Assembly: GCA_963823945.1 (NCBI GenBank)
Contig: CAWGNK010000003.1
Location: forward strand, 558,001 to 622,000
Origin: Bog-793 sp963823945
Lineage (GTDB): Bacteria > Actinomycetota > Acidimicrobiia > Acidimicrobiales > Bog-793
DNA length: 64,000 nt
Reading direction: 5' to 3'
The stretch's first letter is position 1, and the number at the start of each line of letters is the position of its first letter. Under the pieces are notes generated by a model. That model had not been told where the DNA came from. It saw only the letters and a list, made by a program, of their open reading frames with translations, and searched no databases. Shown in pieces: positions 26,912-34,882 of the stretch. A program made the position numbers and the translations under genes.

Positions 26912-27245
26912 CCGCAAACGCCTCGGCGACGGGCGAACGTCCCCTCGACGCGTTCGCAGTCGACGATCTGAGTATTGGCCAGGACGAGCATGCCGGCCCC
27001 GGCGTCAAATTCATCGGTGAGGTCGCCGGGGTGGATGTGCTGTTCGAAAACCCCGTATCTTCCTTGTTCGGGTGGTGCTTCTTCAAGAGGCCTGACGGCA
27101 ATGCCGACGCACTCCACCTGGACGCTGCGAACCCCCTTGGCGAGCCGTCTGGCCGACGCGGGATAGCCCTCATTCCGACATGGGAGTCAGTGTCAAGGTG
27201 TCCCAGATCGCCTGCGCGCTCAAGCGGTCAGTTGGTGTGCGGACT
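26912..27245 (+). other. intergenic region without a recognisable gene
   Basis: Frames are open on both strands (one minus-strand frame would contain YGVFEQHIHPGDLTDEFD, one plus-strand frame GVKFIGEVAGVDVLFE), but none has a ribosome site, a full-length family or consistent codon use. I treat it as probable decayed sequence. Confidence 0.4.
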
Positions 27246-27331
27246 TGACCCGCTTTGGTGGACGCCTAGTTTGGATGGAAGGCCAGAGGAAGGAGCCCAC
27301 AGTGGGTCGTAATCATCCGAGGCGGGCGTAA
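27246..27331 (+). pseudogene. possible left-end remnant of an insertion sequence (truncated transposase start)
   Basis: Sequence resembling the left end of an IS3-type element (CTTTGGTGGACGCCTAGTTT) is followed by a strong AGGAAGGAG site and a GTG at 27302. The frame stops after nine codons (27329-27331). If real, only the end and the transposase initiation region remain. The similarity is from memory of such ends and is weak. Confidence 0.3.
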
Positions 27332-27411
27332 CTCTTGCCCCTACCGGTTACGCGGGCAGGTTTGGTGTGCCGGGACCGGTTCTATCTTCCTCCCCTGAAC
27401 TGGGAAAACAG

Positions 27412-27484
27412 TGGGGCCGGCAGGGATCGAACCTGCGACCCAGGGATTATGAGTCCCCTGCTCTGACCACTGAGCTACGGCCCC
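27412..27484 (-). tRNA. tRNA with CAT anticodon (elongator Met or Ile2)
   Basis: A 73-base cloverleaf on the minus strand: acceptor GGGGCCG/CGGCCCC, anticodon stem GGGGA/TCCCT around loop CTCATAA, T-arm GCAGGTTCGATCCCTGC, discriminator A, no encoded CCA. A CAT anticodon outside an initiator context means elongator tRNA-Met or the lysidine-modified tRNA-Ile2. The variable loop GGTCGC resembles E. coli Ile2, so I cannot choose. Its 3' end faces the accessory region at lower coordinates. Confidence 0.93.
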
Positions 27485-27537
27485 GCACTGGACTTCTAGT
27501 TCGACACTCTGTCACCTGTTCTGCTGTCCCACAGAAC

Positions 27538-27914
27538 GACGGCGCTGAGCATGCCGTCCGCGGCGGGCGTGAAAAGGATGCCGCGCGCCGTATCCAGCCA
27601 TGATCCTTCTTCGCTCGACGCTGATGGTCTCTGAAACTGTGATGACCGCCTGGTAGCCCTTCGCGGCCGCGACAATGGCAAGGCCGTTGCCCGTTTGCCG
27701 CTCGTCAGCTCGAGGATCGTGTCCCCGGGGGCGCGCTCGCCGGAGGCCTCTGCGGCCTGGATCATCGCCAGGGCGATGCGGTCCTTGACGCTCCCGCCCG
27801 GGTTCTCGCACTCGAGCTTGGCCACGATCTGAGTGGGAAGCCCCGCGGCGAAGCGGTGAAGTTCTGCGAGCGGCGTCCGACCGAGAGCCGGGTCACATCG
27901 TCATGCAGGGCCAT
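27538..27914 (-). pseudogene. cysK: cysK (cysteine synthase) pseudogene, frameshifted and truncated
   Basis: Pieces of O-acetylserine sulfhydrylase appear in order but in different frames: start MALHDDVTRL (ATG 27914), then GRRSQNFTASP where an intact gene would read GRTPLAELHRF, then AKLECENPGGSVKDRIALAM in frame, a break after ILELTSG, then GNGLAIVAAAKGYQAVI in another frame up to VERRRIMAGYGA, then LFTPAADGMLSAV. Similarity ends near 27538, about 110 codons in, well short of the 300 or so expected. The PLP lysine would be in GGSVKDR. At least three indels plus truncation rule out function. It overlapped cysE by ATGA, as in a functional operon. Confidence 0.85.
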
Positions 27915-28509
27915 CGTCCGTCTCCTTTTCCCCGCCCGTCATCCAGGTTGCCGGGAGGCGCTCCTCGTTCGCCGGCTCTTCGAAGACGCGCCCTGCTGGG
28001 TGTGACGCAGTGGCCCCGTGCCACGACGACGATCGAGCGCGCCGGCACGTCGTCAACCACGAGCGCGCGCGGCCCGACCCGGCTGTCCTCGCCGACGGCG
28101 ACCGGGCCCAGCACCGAGCACCCGACCCCGAGGTTGACATTGTCACCGATCGTCGGGTGTCGCTTCGCGCCCTTGGTATCCGCCCACCAGCCGTGGCCCC
28201 GAGAGTCACGCCCTGGTAGAGCATGACGTCGTTGCCGATCACCGTCGTCTCGCCGATGACGACGCCAGCACCGTGGTCGATGAAGAACCGTTTGCCGATC
28301 ACCGCCCCGGGGTGGATCTCGATCCCTGTGAACAGCCGCGCGCCCTGCGAGATGACACGCGGGAAGAACGGCACGTGGAGCCTCCAGAGCACGTGGGCGA
28401 CCCGGCAGGACCAGATCGCCCAGATGCCTTGGTAGAGAATGACCTCGAGGGCGTGGACGCCCTGGAGGGCGGGATCCTTTCGGTAGGCGACCTTCAGGGT
28501 GTCAAGCAA
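27901..28509 (-). pseudogene. cysE: cysE (serine O-acetyltransferase) pseudogene, frameshifted
   Basis: The first 100 codons are a good serine acetyltransferase: GIWAIWSCRVAHVLWRL, LFTGIEIHPGAVIGKRFFID, HGAGVVIGETTVIGNDV and MLYQGVTLGAT. A one-base deletion near 28188 then shifts the left-handed-helix repeats into another frame (GWWADTKGAKRHPTIGDN, then VNLGVGCSVLGPVAVGEDS and DDVPARSIVVV). A further indel near 27965 returns the C-terminus FEEPANEERLPATWMT to the original frame. The catalytic His of the hexapeptide domain is before the break. A start at TTG 28509 fits the family but has no clear ribosome site. Two independent shifts, next to a shattered cysK, indicate a true pseudogene rather than one sequencing error. 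Confidence 0.82.
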
Positions 28510-28855
28510 CGCCGAGCCCTGCCCGCTGCGGCATCGTCACGCCCCGACCGTATTTGCTCGGCCGCTCCGGCGCGACGAGGACGGCAACCGCGCCGGGGGT
28601 GACGCCCGGGCCAGCCGCACCGAGCCGTGGCGGTATCCCTGGTTTCCCCAGGTTGGCGGGCCCCGCACGATCCTTCGGGGTCGTGCGGGGTCCCCGGCCC
28701 AATCCGGCCGATTCGACGGCCGCGACCGATCGACCTTGAATAGCGGCAACCGGGCCACGTCGCGTTTCCCGGGCAGCTCACGGTCCTCACCACGGCGGGC
28801 TGACACGGAAGACGCGCGCCCTGCACCCATCGCACGCCGGGGACACGATCTGCAG
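28510..28855 (+). other. 346-base intergenic region with a strong hairpin
   Basis: No gene is recognisable between the cysE remnant and tRNA-Asn. At 28661-28690 a 13-bp stem (one G-U pair) with a TTCG loop on the plus strand forms CCCCGCACGATCC/GGGTCGTGCGGGG. On the minus strand, which is the sense of the tRNA, it would lie about 165 bases downstream of tRNA-Asn and could end its transcript. Confidence 0.55.
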
Positions 28856-28928
28856 CTCCGGGGGAGAGACTCGAACTCTCAACCACACGGTTAACAGCCG
28901 CGTGCTCTGCCAATTGAGCTACCCCGGA
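28856..28928 (-). tRNA. tRNA-Asn(GTT)
   Basis: A 73-base cloverleaf on the minus strand. Acceptor TCCGGGG/CCCCGGA, anticodon loop CTGTTAA with GTT, T-arm GAGAGTTCGAGTCTCTC and discriminator G, as expected for tRNA-Asn. CCA is not encoded. Confidence 0.96.
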
Positions 28929-29073
28929 CCGAACGACGGCACGTTAGCAGTGCATCCCGCTGGCGGCGATCGCGCTGGCCCGCCGCATGAACCCGCCGTT
29001 GTGTGCGCCTACGCGGTCCCCTGGGACGGCGCAACAGAGCACTCGGGCTGCCCGCCGGCCGGGCCCGGGTGGA

Positions 29074-30216
29074 TCAGTCGCCCTCGAAATAGTCCCGGAG
29101 CGGCAGGGCGAGAGCGGGTTGGCGGAGCTTGGCGAGCGTCTTCATCTCGATCTGGCGGACCCGTTCCCGCGTCACGCCGAAGATCTGCCCCACCTCCTCG
29201 AGGGTCCTCATCTTCCCGTCGTCGAGCCCGAAACGGAGCCGGACGACCTCCTGTTCGCGGGCCGAGAGCTCGTGGAGCGCCCGCTGGACCGCCTCGTTCA
29301 GCATGACCCTCGTCGCGGCGCCGAGCGGGACCTCGGCGGACTGGTCCACGAGGAGATCCGACAGGCTGAACCCCTCGTCGTTGCCGCCGATCGGTTGCTG
29401 CAGGGAGATCGTGTCCTGGCTGATGCGCTGGATCTCGCGCACCCGTTCGACGGGGAATTCGATATGCAACGCGATCTCGTCAGCCGTCGCGTCACGGCCG
29501 ATCTGCTGGGAGAGCTCGCGTTGGGCCCGGAGGACCCTGTTGACCGTCTCGGCCATGTGGACCGGGATACGGATCGTGCGCGCCTGATCGGCCACGGCCC
29601 GCGTGATCGCCTGGCGGATCCACCAGGTCGCGTACGTCGAGAATTTGAAGCCCCGGCGGTAGTCGAACTTCTCGACGGCGCGCATCAGGCCGAGGTTGCC
29701 CTCCTGGATCAGGTCGAGGAAGGCCATGCCCCGGTTGCGGTAGCGCTTGGCGATCGACACGACGAGCCGGAGGTTCGCCTCGGTGAGCAGATCCTTCGCC
29801 TCCTGTCCCTCGGCCACCTCGCGCTCGGCGGTCCGGCGTCTCGCCGCCGTGATCTCCCCGAGCACGCCGTCGCGGCACCACGCTTCGAGGCGGTCGCGCG
29901 CCGCGTGCCCGCGTTCGATCCGCTTGGCGCACAGCACCTCGAGATCCGCCGACAGCAACGAGACCCGGCCGATCTCTCGCATGTACGCCCGGACGGGGTC
30001 GCCCGCCGTCGCGGCGGTGCCGTCTGCCTTGCCGGAGCGCAGGGTGCGGATCGCCGCGGTCGTCTGTTCCTCGGCGATCCTCCCGGAACGGCGCGGCGGC
30101 CCATCGCCACGGCGGGTCCGGTTCCCGGCGCGCGGTCCGGTTCGAATCGGCCCGACGGTCGGCTGGACGCCGGAGGGAGCGCCGGGATCAGTCTTCAGAC
30201 GTGCGACGCCCGTCAT
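29074..30216 (-). CDS. sigA: RNA polymerase primary-type sigma-70 factor
   Basis: 380 residues. Region 1.2 (DPVRAYMREIGRVSLLS), region 2 (LRLVVSIAKRYRNRGM, DLIQEGNLGLMRAVEKFDY, KFSTYATWWIRQAI), region 3 and region 4 (LSAREQEVVRLRFGLDDG, TLEEVGQIFGVTRERVRQIE) are all complete. The TYATWWIRQAI and VTRERVRQIE motifs recognise -10 and -35. The N-terminus is basic and lacks a long acidic region 1.1. It starts inside the end of dnaG (29-base overlap), with AGGAGG 6 bases before ATG 30216, the classical dnaG-sigma arrangement that suggests the housekeeping factor. An essential-type alternative sigma of the same group cannot be excluded. Confidence 0.92.
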   Translation of the reverse strand: MTGVARLKTDPGAPSGVQPTVGPIRTGPRAGNRTRRGDGPPRRSGRIAEEQTTAAIRTLRSGKADGTAATAGDPVRAYMREIGRVSLLSADLEVLCAKRIERGHAARDRLEAWCRDGVLGEITAARRRTAEREVAEGQEAKDLLTEANLRLVVSIAKRYRNRGMAFLDLIQEGNLGLMRAVEKFDYRRGFKFSTYATWWIRQAITRAVADQARTIRIPVHMAETVNRVLRAQRELSQQIGRDATADEIALHIEFPVERVREIQRISQDTISLQQPIGGNDEGFSLSDLLVDQSAEVPLGAATRVMLNEAVQRALHELSAREQEVVRLRFGLDDGKMRTLEEVGQIFGVTRERVRQIEMKTLAKLRQPALALPLRDYFEGD

Positions 30217-32137
30217 CCCCCGCCTCCTGCTGGCGCTGTGCGAGCCACGCTACCAATCGTTTCGCGGCGTCTTCGGTGTCGGAGTCCCCACCAGGGCCGA
30301 CGAGCGGATCGCGCAGGGCCTCGAGTTCGGTTCTCAGCCAGGCCCCCGTGTTGAGCGCCGTGGCGAGGTCCTCCGACCGTCCTTCTTGTTGGGCGACGCG
30401 CGCTTCGGCGTCGAGCTCCCGCAGCGCACGGTCGCACGCCGCCCGGACGAGCTCGATGTACGGACCGGTCACGACGAGCTCGTCGGGCAGCTCCGAGACC
30501 GCCAGCCGGCGGATGAGGTCGCCGGCCTCCGGATCCGCCCGCTGGATCGCCTCCGAAAGTCCCGCCGAGTCGACGAGCGCCCGGTAGGCGTTGCGCTGCA
30601 CCGGGTCGACGAACAGCACCTCGTCGAAAAGGGCGCGGGCCCCGTCCGGTTGGTTCAGCGCGAGGAGAAGGGCGTCCCGTCCCGCCCGCAGCTCAGGGCG
30701 TTCCTCGGCCGTCCTGGCGCCGGCCCGGCCCCAAGGCGCGGCGGCGGGCGCCGCGCGGTTCTGGTCCGGCGGTTCGGCCTCGTCCGCCCGCCGGCCCGGT
30801 CCGGCGCCCCCAGCCTCCGGGTCGGGCTGCGGCCGGGAACGCACCTCGACGAGGAGCTCGCGCAGGCGGTTGGGGTCGAGGCGGGTCCGGTCGGCCACGC
30901 CGATGAGGTACTGGTCGCGAACCAGCTCGTTCGGGTGCTCGGCGATGGCGGCGAGTGCGGCCTCCGCCGCCCGGCTGCGGCCCTCCGGCGTGCGCAGGTC
31001 GTGCGCGCCGAGGGCCTGGTCGACGCGGAAGCCGAGGAAGGGCTGAGCCTTCCCGACGGCGGCGGCGAGCGACGCCGGGTCGCGCTGGGCGAGCTCGCCG
31101 GGGTCCGATCCCACCGGCAGCGCGGCGACGGCGAGCTCGAGCTCGTGGCGCCTCTCCCACTGGTACAGGCGTGCCGCCGCGGCCTGCCCGGCGGCGTCGG
31201 CGTCGAAGCAGAGCACGATCCTGTTGGCGAAATGCGCGAGCAGGCGGAAGTGGTCCTCGGTCAGCGCCGTGCCGCAGGTCGCGACCGCCCGCGGGACGCC
31301 CGCGAGATGGAAGCCGATGACGTCGGTGTAGCCCTCGCAGACGACGACCTCGTGGGCCCTGGCGATGTCGGACTTCGCCCAGTTCAGCCCGTAGAGCGTG
31401 CGGCGCTTGGAGTAGATGGCCGACTCCGGCGAGTTGCGGTACTTCGGCCCCGGTTCGCGCTCCGAGCTTCGCAGGGCTTCGGGCAGGACCCGGCCGCCGA
31501 AGGCGATCGCCTGGCCGCCGGGGTCGAAGATCGGGAACATGACCCGTTCCCGGAAGGAGTCCTGGTAGCGGTTGCGGTCGTTCTCGTAGGCGAGCCCGGC
31601 CTCACGCAGCACCGCACCCGGCAGGCGCGACGCCCGCACGAGCTCGTCCCAGCCCGCCGGTGCGTAGCCGAGCCGGAACCGGCGGACGACCTCGCCGTCG
31701 TAGCCCCGGGAGCGCAGGTACTGACGCGCCCGCCCCGCGTCCGGCCCCGCGAGCAGCCGTTCGTGGTAGTACTCGACCGCCACGGTCATCGCCGCCAGCA
31801 GCTCGCGCCGCCGGTTGCGGTCCTCGTTCCGGTCGCGGTCGTCGTCGTAGCGGATCGTGATCCCGGCGCGGTTGGCGAGGCGCTCGACGGCCTCGACGAA
31901 GTCGACCCCCTCGGTCGCCCGCACGAAGCTGATGGCGTCGCCCGAGGCCTGGCAGCCGAAGCAGTAGTAGAGGCCCTCCTCGGCGTTGACGCTGAACGAG
32001 CCCGTCTTCTCGGCGTGGAACGGGCAGAGCCCGACGAAGCGCCGGCCGACCCGCTTGAGGGCGGTCTGCTCGCCGATCAGCGCGACGAGATCGGTCGCCG
32101 CGCGGACCCTTGCGACGTCCTCGTCGGGGATTGCCAT
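30188..32137 (-). CDS. dnaG: DNA primase
   Basis: 649 residues. An N-terminal CHC2 zinc finger has C38-P-F-H41 and C59-F-G-C62. The catalytic core carries the RNA-polymerase-like basic motif and the Toprim domain with VVVCEGYTDVIG and the metal-binding DxD in LCFDADAAG. After about residue 440 a low-complexity Pro/Ala/Arg linker leads to a divergent C-terminal helicase-binding domain. It makes RNA primers at the replication fork with DnaB. ATG 32137 is preceded by TACGGT and 6 bases, so the dnaG-sigma mRNA is probably leaderless. The sigma gene overlaps its 3' end. Confidence 0.95.
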   Translation of the reverse strand: MAIPDEDVARVRAATDLVALIGEQTALKRVGRRFVGLCPFHAEKTGSFSVNAEEGLYYCFGCQASGDAISFVRATEGVDFVEAVERLANRAGITIRYDDDRDRNEDRNRRRELLAAMTVAVEYYHERLLAGPDAGRARQYLRSRGYDGEVVRRFRLGYAPAGWDELVRASRLPGAVLREAGLAYENDRNRYQDSFRERVMFPIFDPGGQAIAFGGRVLPEALRSSEREPGPKYRNSPESAIYSKRRTLYGLNWAKSDIARAHEVVVCEGYTDVIGFHLAGVPRAVATCGTALTEDHFRLLAHFANRIVLCFDADAAGQAAAARLYQWERRHELELAVAALPVGSDPGELAQRDPASLAAAVGKAQPFLGFRVDQALGAHDLRTPEGRSRAAEAALAAIAEHPNELVRDQYLIGVADRTRLDPNRLRELLVEVRSRPQPDPEAGGAGPGRRADEAEPPDQNRAAPAAAPWGRAGARTAEERPELRAGRDALLLALNQPDGARALFDEVLFVDPVQRNAYRALVDSAGLSEAIQRADPEAGDLIRRLAVSELPDELVVTGPYIELVRAACDRALRELDAEARVAQQEGRSEDLATALNTGAWLRTELEALRDPLVGPGGDSDTEDAAKRLVAWLAQRQQEAGDDGRRTSED

Positions 32138-32143
32138 GGCCGG

Positions 32144-32149
32144 ACCGTA
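32144..32149 (-). promoter_or_regulatory. -10 box of leaderless promoter for dnaG
   Basis: Minus-strand TACGGT, then 6 bases, then the ATG of dnaG. Confidence 0.6.
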
Positions 32150-32181
32150 CCTGTTCGCCGTGCCGTCTGGGCGGGGCCGGC

Positions 32182-32646
32182 TCAGCGGCGCCCGAGGCGG
32201 TGGGCGAAGCGGAGGCCGGACCAGTCGGTGTCGACCGCCGCCACTTTGTTGTCGACGAGCCCGAGGGCGAGGCCGGCGCGGCGGACGTCGCGGTCGGTGA
32301 GATCGCTCTCGTGGCCGCCGGCGCGCCGTGGCCAGCAGATCCAGACGGCCGCCGGGAGCGTGGCCGGTTCGGGCGCCGAGGCGAGCGCCGCGGCGAGCTC
32401 GTGGGAGTCGCGGGCGAAGACGATCACCAGGTCCGCGGGCCCTCGCTCCGGGGCACCCCCGGGCGCGAGGGGCGCCTCGAGTCGGGCGACGACGACGCCT
32501 GGCGGCGGGTCGGCCAGCGACCAGCCGGGCGGGGCGCCGACAAGATGGACCCGGGAACCCTCGACGATTCCGAGCTTGCGCGCCTGCCCGGGGGCGCCTT
32601 TTCCCTTCGGAGCCGGGGCGGTGGGCGGGTGGGGGTCTTTCCGCAT
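32182..32646 (-). CDS. DUF3052 family protein
   Basis: 154 residues. After a Pro/Lys-rich N-terminus comes RKLGIVEGSRVHLVGAPPGW, then VVVARLEAPLAPGG and DLVIVFARDSHELA, AAVWICWPRRAGG and DRDVRRAGLALGLVDNKVAA, ending WSGLRFAHRLGRR. This is the pattern of DUF3052, a small conserved actinobacterial protein with a Rossmann-like alpha/beta layout and no established activity. The RLGRR tail is typical. The start ATG 32646 has GGGGGG 4 bases upstream. It sits between dnaG and glyS on the same strand, 41 bases after glyS, so may be read through from glyS. Confidence 0.8.
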   Translation of the reverse strand: MRKDPHPPTAPAPKGKGAPGQARKLGIVEGSRVHLVGAPPGWSLADPPPGVVVARLEAPLAPGGAPERGPADLVIVFARDSHELAAALASAPEPATLPAAVWICWPRRAGGHESDLTDRDVRRAGLALGLVDNKVAAVDTDWSGLRFAHRLGRR

Positions 32647-32687
32647 CAGGCCCCCCAGCGCGGTCGTCTTGCAGCCGACGAGCGGGC

Positions 32688-34028
32688 TCAGGACCCGATG
32701 CGGTCCTGCAGCTCGGCGACGACGTGCGTGATCGGCACCCGGGTCTGGGCCGTCGAGTCCCGCTCGCGGATCGTCACCGCCTCGTCGGTGAGGCTGTCGA
32801 AGTCGACGGTCACGCAGAACGGCGTGCCGATCTCGTCCTGGCGTCGGTAGCGGCGCCCGATCGACTGCGTGTCGTCGTAGTCGCACATCAGCGCGTCCTG
32901 GCAGCGGTGGAGGACCTGATGGGCGAGGGCGTCGAGCGGCTCCTTGCGCGAGAGCGGGAGCACCGCAGCCTGGAACGGCGCGAGCCGCGGGTGCAGCCGG
33001 AGAACGCTGCGGCGCTCCCCGCCGATCTCGTCCTCGTCGTAGGCGGCGAGGAGGAAGGCCATCATCGCCCGCGTCGCGCCGGCCGACGGCTCGATGACGT
33101 GCGGCGTGTAGCGCTCGCCGGACACCTGGTCGAAGTACTCGAGGCGGACGCCGGAGAGCGCGCTGTGGGCCTTGAGGTCGAAGTCGGTCCGGTTGGCGAT
33201 CCCCTCGAGCTCGCCCCAGCCCCAGGGGAAGAGGTACTCGATGTCGGTCGTGGCTTTCGAGTAGTGGGAGAGGTCCTCCTGGGCGTGCTGGCGGAACCGG
33301 AGGCGGTCCTCGGGGATCCCGAGCCCGACGAACCAGGCGAGCCGTTCCTCGCACCAGTAGGCGAACCAGCGGTCGGCGTCGGCGGGCGGGACGAAGAACT
33401 CCAGCTCCATCATCTCGAACTCGCGGGTGCGGAACACGAAGTTCCCTGGCGTGATCTCGTTGCGGAAACCCCGTCCGAGCTGGGCGATCCCGAAGGGCGG
33501 CTTGCGGCGCATCGTCGTCATCACGTTCAGGAAGTTGACGAACATCCCCTGCGCCGTCTCCGGGCGCAGATAGGCGACGGCGGACTCGTCGTCGAGCGGG
33601 CCGACGAACGTCTTGAACATGAGGTTGAACGGCCGCGCCTCGGTGAGGTCCGCCGAACCGCAGTTCGGGCAGGTCCCCTCGATCTGGTCGGCCCGCCAGC
33701 GCTCGTGGCACGACCGGCAGTCGACCAGCGGGTCGACGAACGTCTCGAGGTGGCCGGACGCCTCCCAAACCTTGGGGTTCGTGATGATCGCCGCCTCGAT
33801 CGGCACGACGTCGTCCCGGTGGCGCACCATCGTGCGCCACCAGGCGTCCCGCACGTTGCGGAGCATCAACGCGCCCAGCGGCCCGTAGTCGTAGGTCGAG
33901 CGGATGCCGCCGTAGATCTCGGCGGAGGGGAAGATGAAGCCCCGCCGCTTCGCGAGGTTGACGACGGCGTCGAACAGTCCCGCGTCGCCCTCGGGGACGC
34001 GCTCAGCTGTGGGGTTTTCCTCCGACAT
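32688..34028 (-). CDS. glyS: glycyl-tRNA synthetase (homodimeric class II type)
   Basis: 446 residues, the length of the eukaryote/archaea-like single-chain bacterial enzyme. Motif 1 region is YGPLGALMLRNVRDAWW, an inserted zinc ribbon has CRSCHERWRADQ and CPNCGSAD, motif 2 is FGIAQLGRGFRNEITPGN, and motif 3 and the anticodon-binding domain follow (EPSAGATRAMMAFL). It charges tRNA-Gly. The frame remains open upstream, but homology begins at ATG 34028, which has TATTGT 6 bases before it and no ribosome site, so it is probably leaderless. The recO gene precedes it on the same strand, 76 bases away. Confidence 0.95.
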   Translation of the reverse strand: MSEENPTAERVPEGDAGLFDAVVNLAKRRGFIFPSAEIYGGIRSTYDYGPLGALMLRNVRDAWWRTMVRHRDDVVPIEAAIITNPKVWEASGHLETFVDPLVDCRSCHERWRADQIEGTCPNCGSADLTEARPFNLMFKTFVGPLDDESAVAYLRPETAQGMFVNFLNVMTTMRRKPPFGIAQLGRGFRNEITPGNFVFRTREFEMMELEFFVPPADADRWFAYWCEERLAWFVGLGIPEDRLRFRQHAQEDLSHYSKATTDIEYLFPWGWGELEGIANRTDFDLKAHSALSGVRLEYFDQVSGERYTPHVIEPSAGATRAMMAFLLAAYDEDEIGGERRSVLRLHPRLAPFQAAVLPLSRKEPLDALAHQVLHRCQDALMCDYDDTQSIGRRYRRQDEIGTPFCVTVDFDSLTDEAVTIRERDSTAQTRVPITHVVAELQDRIGS

Positions 34029-34034
34029 AACCCG

Positions 34035-34040
34035 ACAATA
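34035..34040 (-). promoter_or_regulatory. -10 box of leaderless promoter for glyS
   Basis: Minus-strand TATTGT, a close match to TATAAT, then 6 bases, then ATG 34028. Confidence 0.65.
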
Positions 34041-34104
34041 CCCGCGTCCCCGCTGCGGGAGCCCGCCCGCGACCGATGTGGCGTCGCCGGTCCCAAGGCC
34101 CGGA

Positions 34105-34836
34105 TTACGCCGGCGTCGTCTCCTCGGTGAGATGGTGGCGCGTCGTGCGCAGACGCCGGTCGAGGTGGTGCTCGACCGCCGAGGTCGCGAGGCGCTCCAA
34201 AGCCTCGACGGTCGGACCCTCCGGCTCGGTGAGCGCCCGCGCGAGCCCGCCGGAGCAGATGCGCTTGGCGAGGTCGACCACCTCGGGCGAGACCGCCTGG
34301 CCCCGCCGGCAGGCGTGGCACAGGAAACCGCCCTCCCCGGCGTCGAAGGCGACGAGTGGTTCCTCGCGGCCGCAGTGGGCGCAGAAGTCGACGCTCGGGC
34401 CAACGCCCTCGACCATGAGGGCTTTGAGGCAGAACGCCGCGAGCGTGACCGGTGAGGCGGTGGCCTCGAGGCTGCGCAGCGCGCCGACGAGCAGTCTGTA
34501 GAGCGCCGGCGACCCCTGGTGGTCGACGGTGACCTGGTCGGCGATCTCGAGCATCGTCATCGCCGGGCCGAGGCGGGCCGGATCGGAACGGATCCCGCGG
34601 AAGACGTCGACCACCTCGACCTGGGTCACGATGTCGAGCTCCCGCCCCCGCCAGCACAGCAGGTCGACGTGGGTGAGCGGCTCGAGGCGCGCCCCGATCC
34701 GGCTTTTCACCTTGCGGACACCCTTCGCGACGGCGCGTACCTTGCCGTGCTCGGGCGTGAGGATCGTCACGATCCGATCCGCCTCCCCGAGCCGGATCGT
34801 CCGCAGGACCACTCCGGTGTCGCGGTAGTTCGCCAT
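34105..34836 (-). CDS. recO: DNA repair protein RecO
   Basis: 243 residues. The N-terminal OB-fold starts with YRDTGVVLRTIRLGEADRIV and continues VRAVAKGVRKVKSRIGARLE. The C-terminal helical domain contains the four-Cys zinc site CAHCG...CHAC (about residues 156-178). RecO loads RecA with RecR at single-strand gaps. ATG 34836 matches the family start. The gene follows uppS by 46 bases on the same strand, the usual recO-uppS neighbourhood in actinobacteria, and probably shares its transcript. Confidence 0.94.
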   Translation of the reverse strand: MANYRDTGVVLRTIRLGEADRIVTILTPEHGKVRAVAKGVRKVKSRIGARLEPLTHVDLLCWRGRELDIVTQVEVVDVFRGIRSDPARLGPAMTMLEIADQVTVDHQGSPALYRLLVGALRSLEATASPVTLAAFCLKALMVEGVGPSVDFCAHCGREEPLVAFDAGEGGFLCHACRRGQAVSPEVVDLAKRICSGGLARALTEPEGPTVEALERLATSAVEHHLDRRLRTTRHHLTEETTPA

Positions 34837-34882
34837 GGGGTCTAGGCCCCGCTGGTCAAGCCGCCGGTTGGCTCCCGGGGGA

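Noticed and set aside
26374..27117. A 247-codon minus-strand frame ending in a plausible-looking stretch (HPGDLTDEFD)
   Set aside because: Most of it is antisense to the cytochrome b gene; the remaining part has no start signal and is too short to assign.
27893..28114. A separate 73-codon minus-strand gene with hexapeptide-like repeats
   Set aside because: It is the frameshifted 3' half of the cysE remnant, not an independent gene.
29747..32731. A 994-codon plus-strand open frame opposite the sigma factor and dnaG
   Set aside because: No recognisable domain; the minus strand carries complete sigma-70 and primase motifs.
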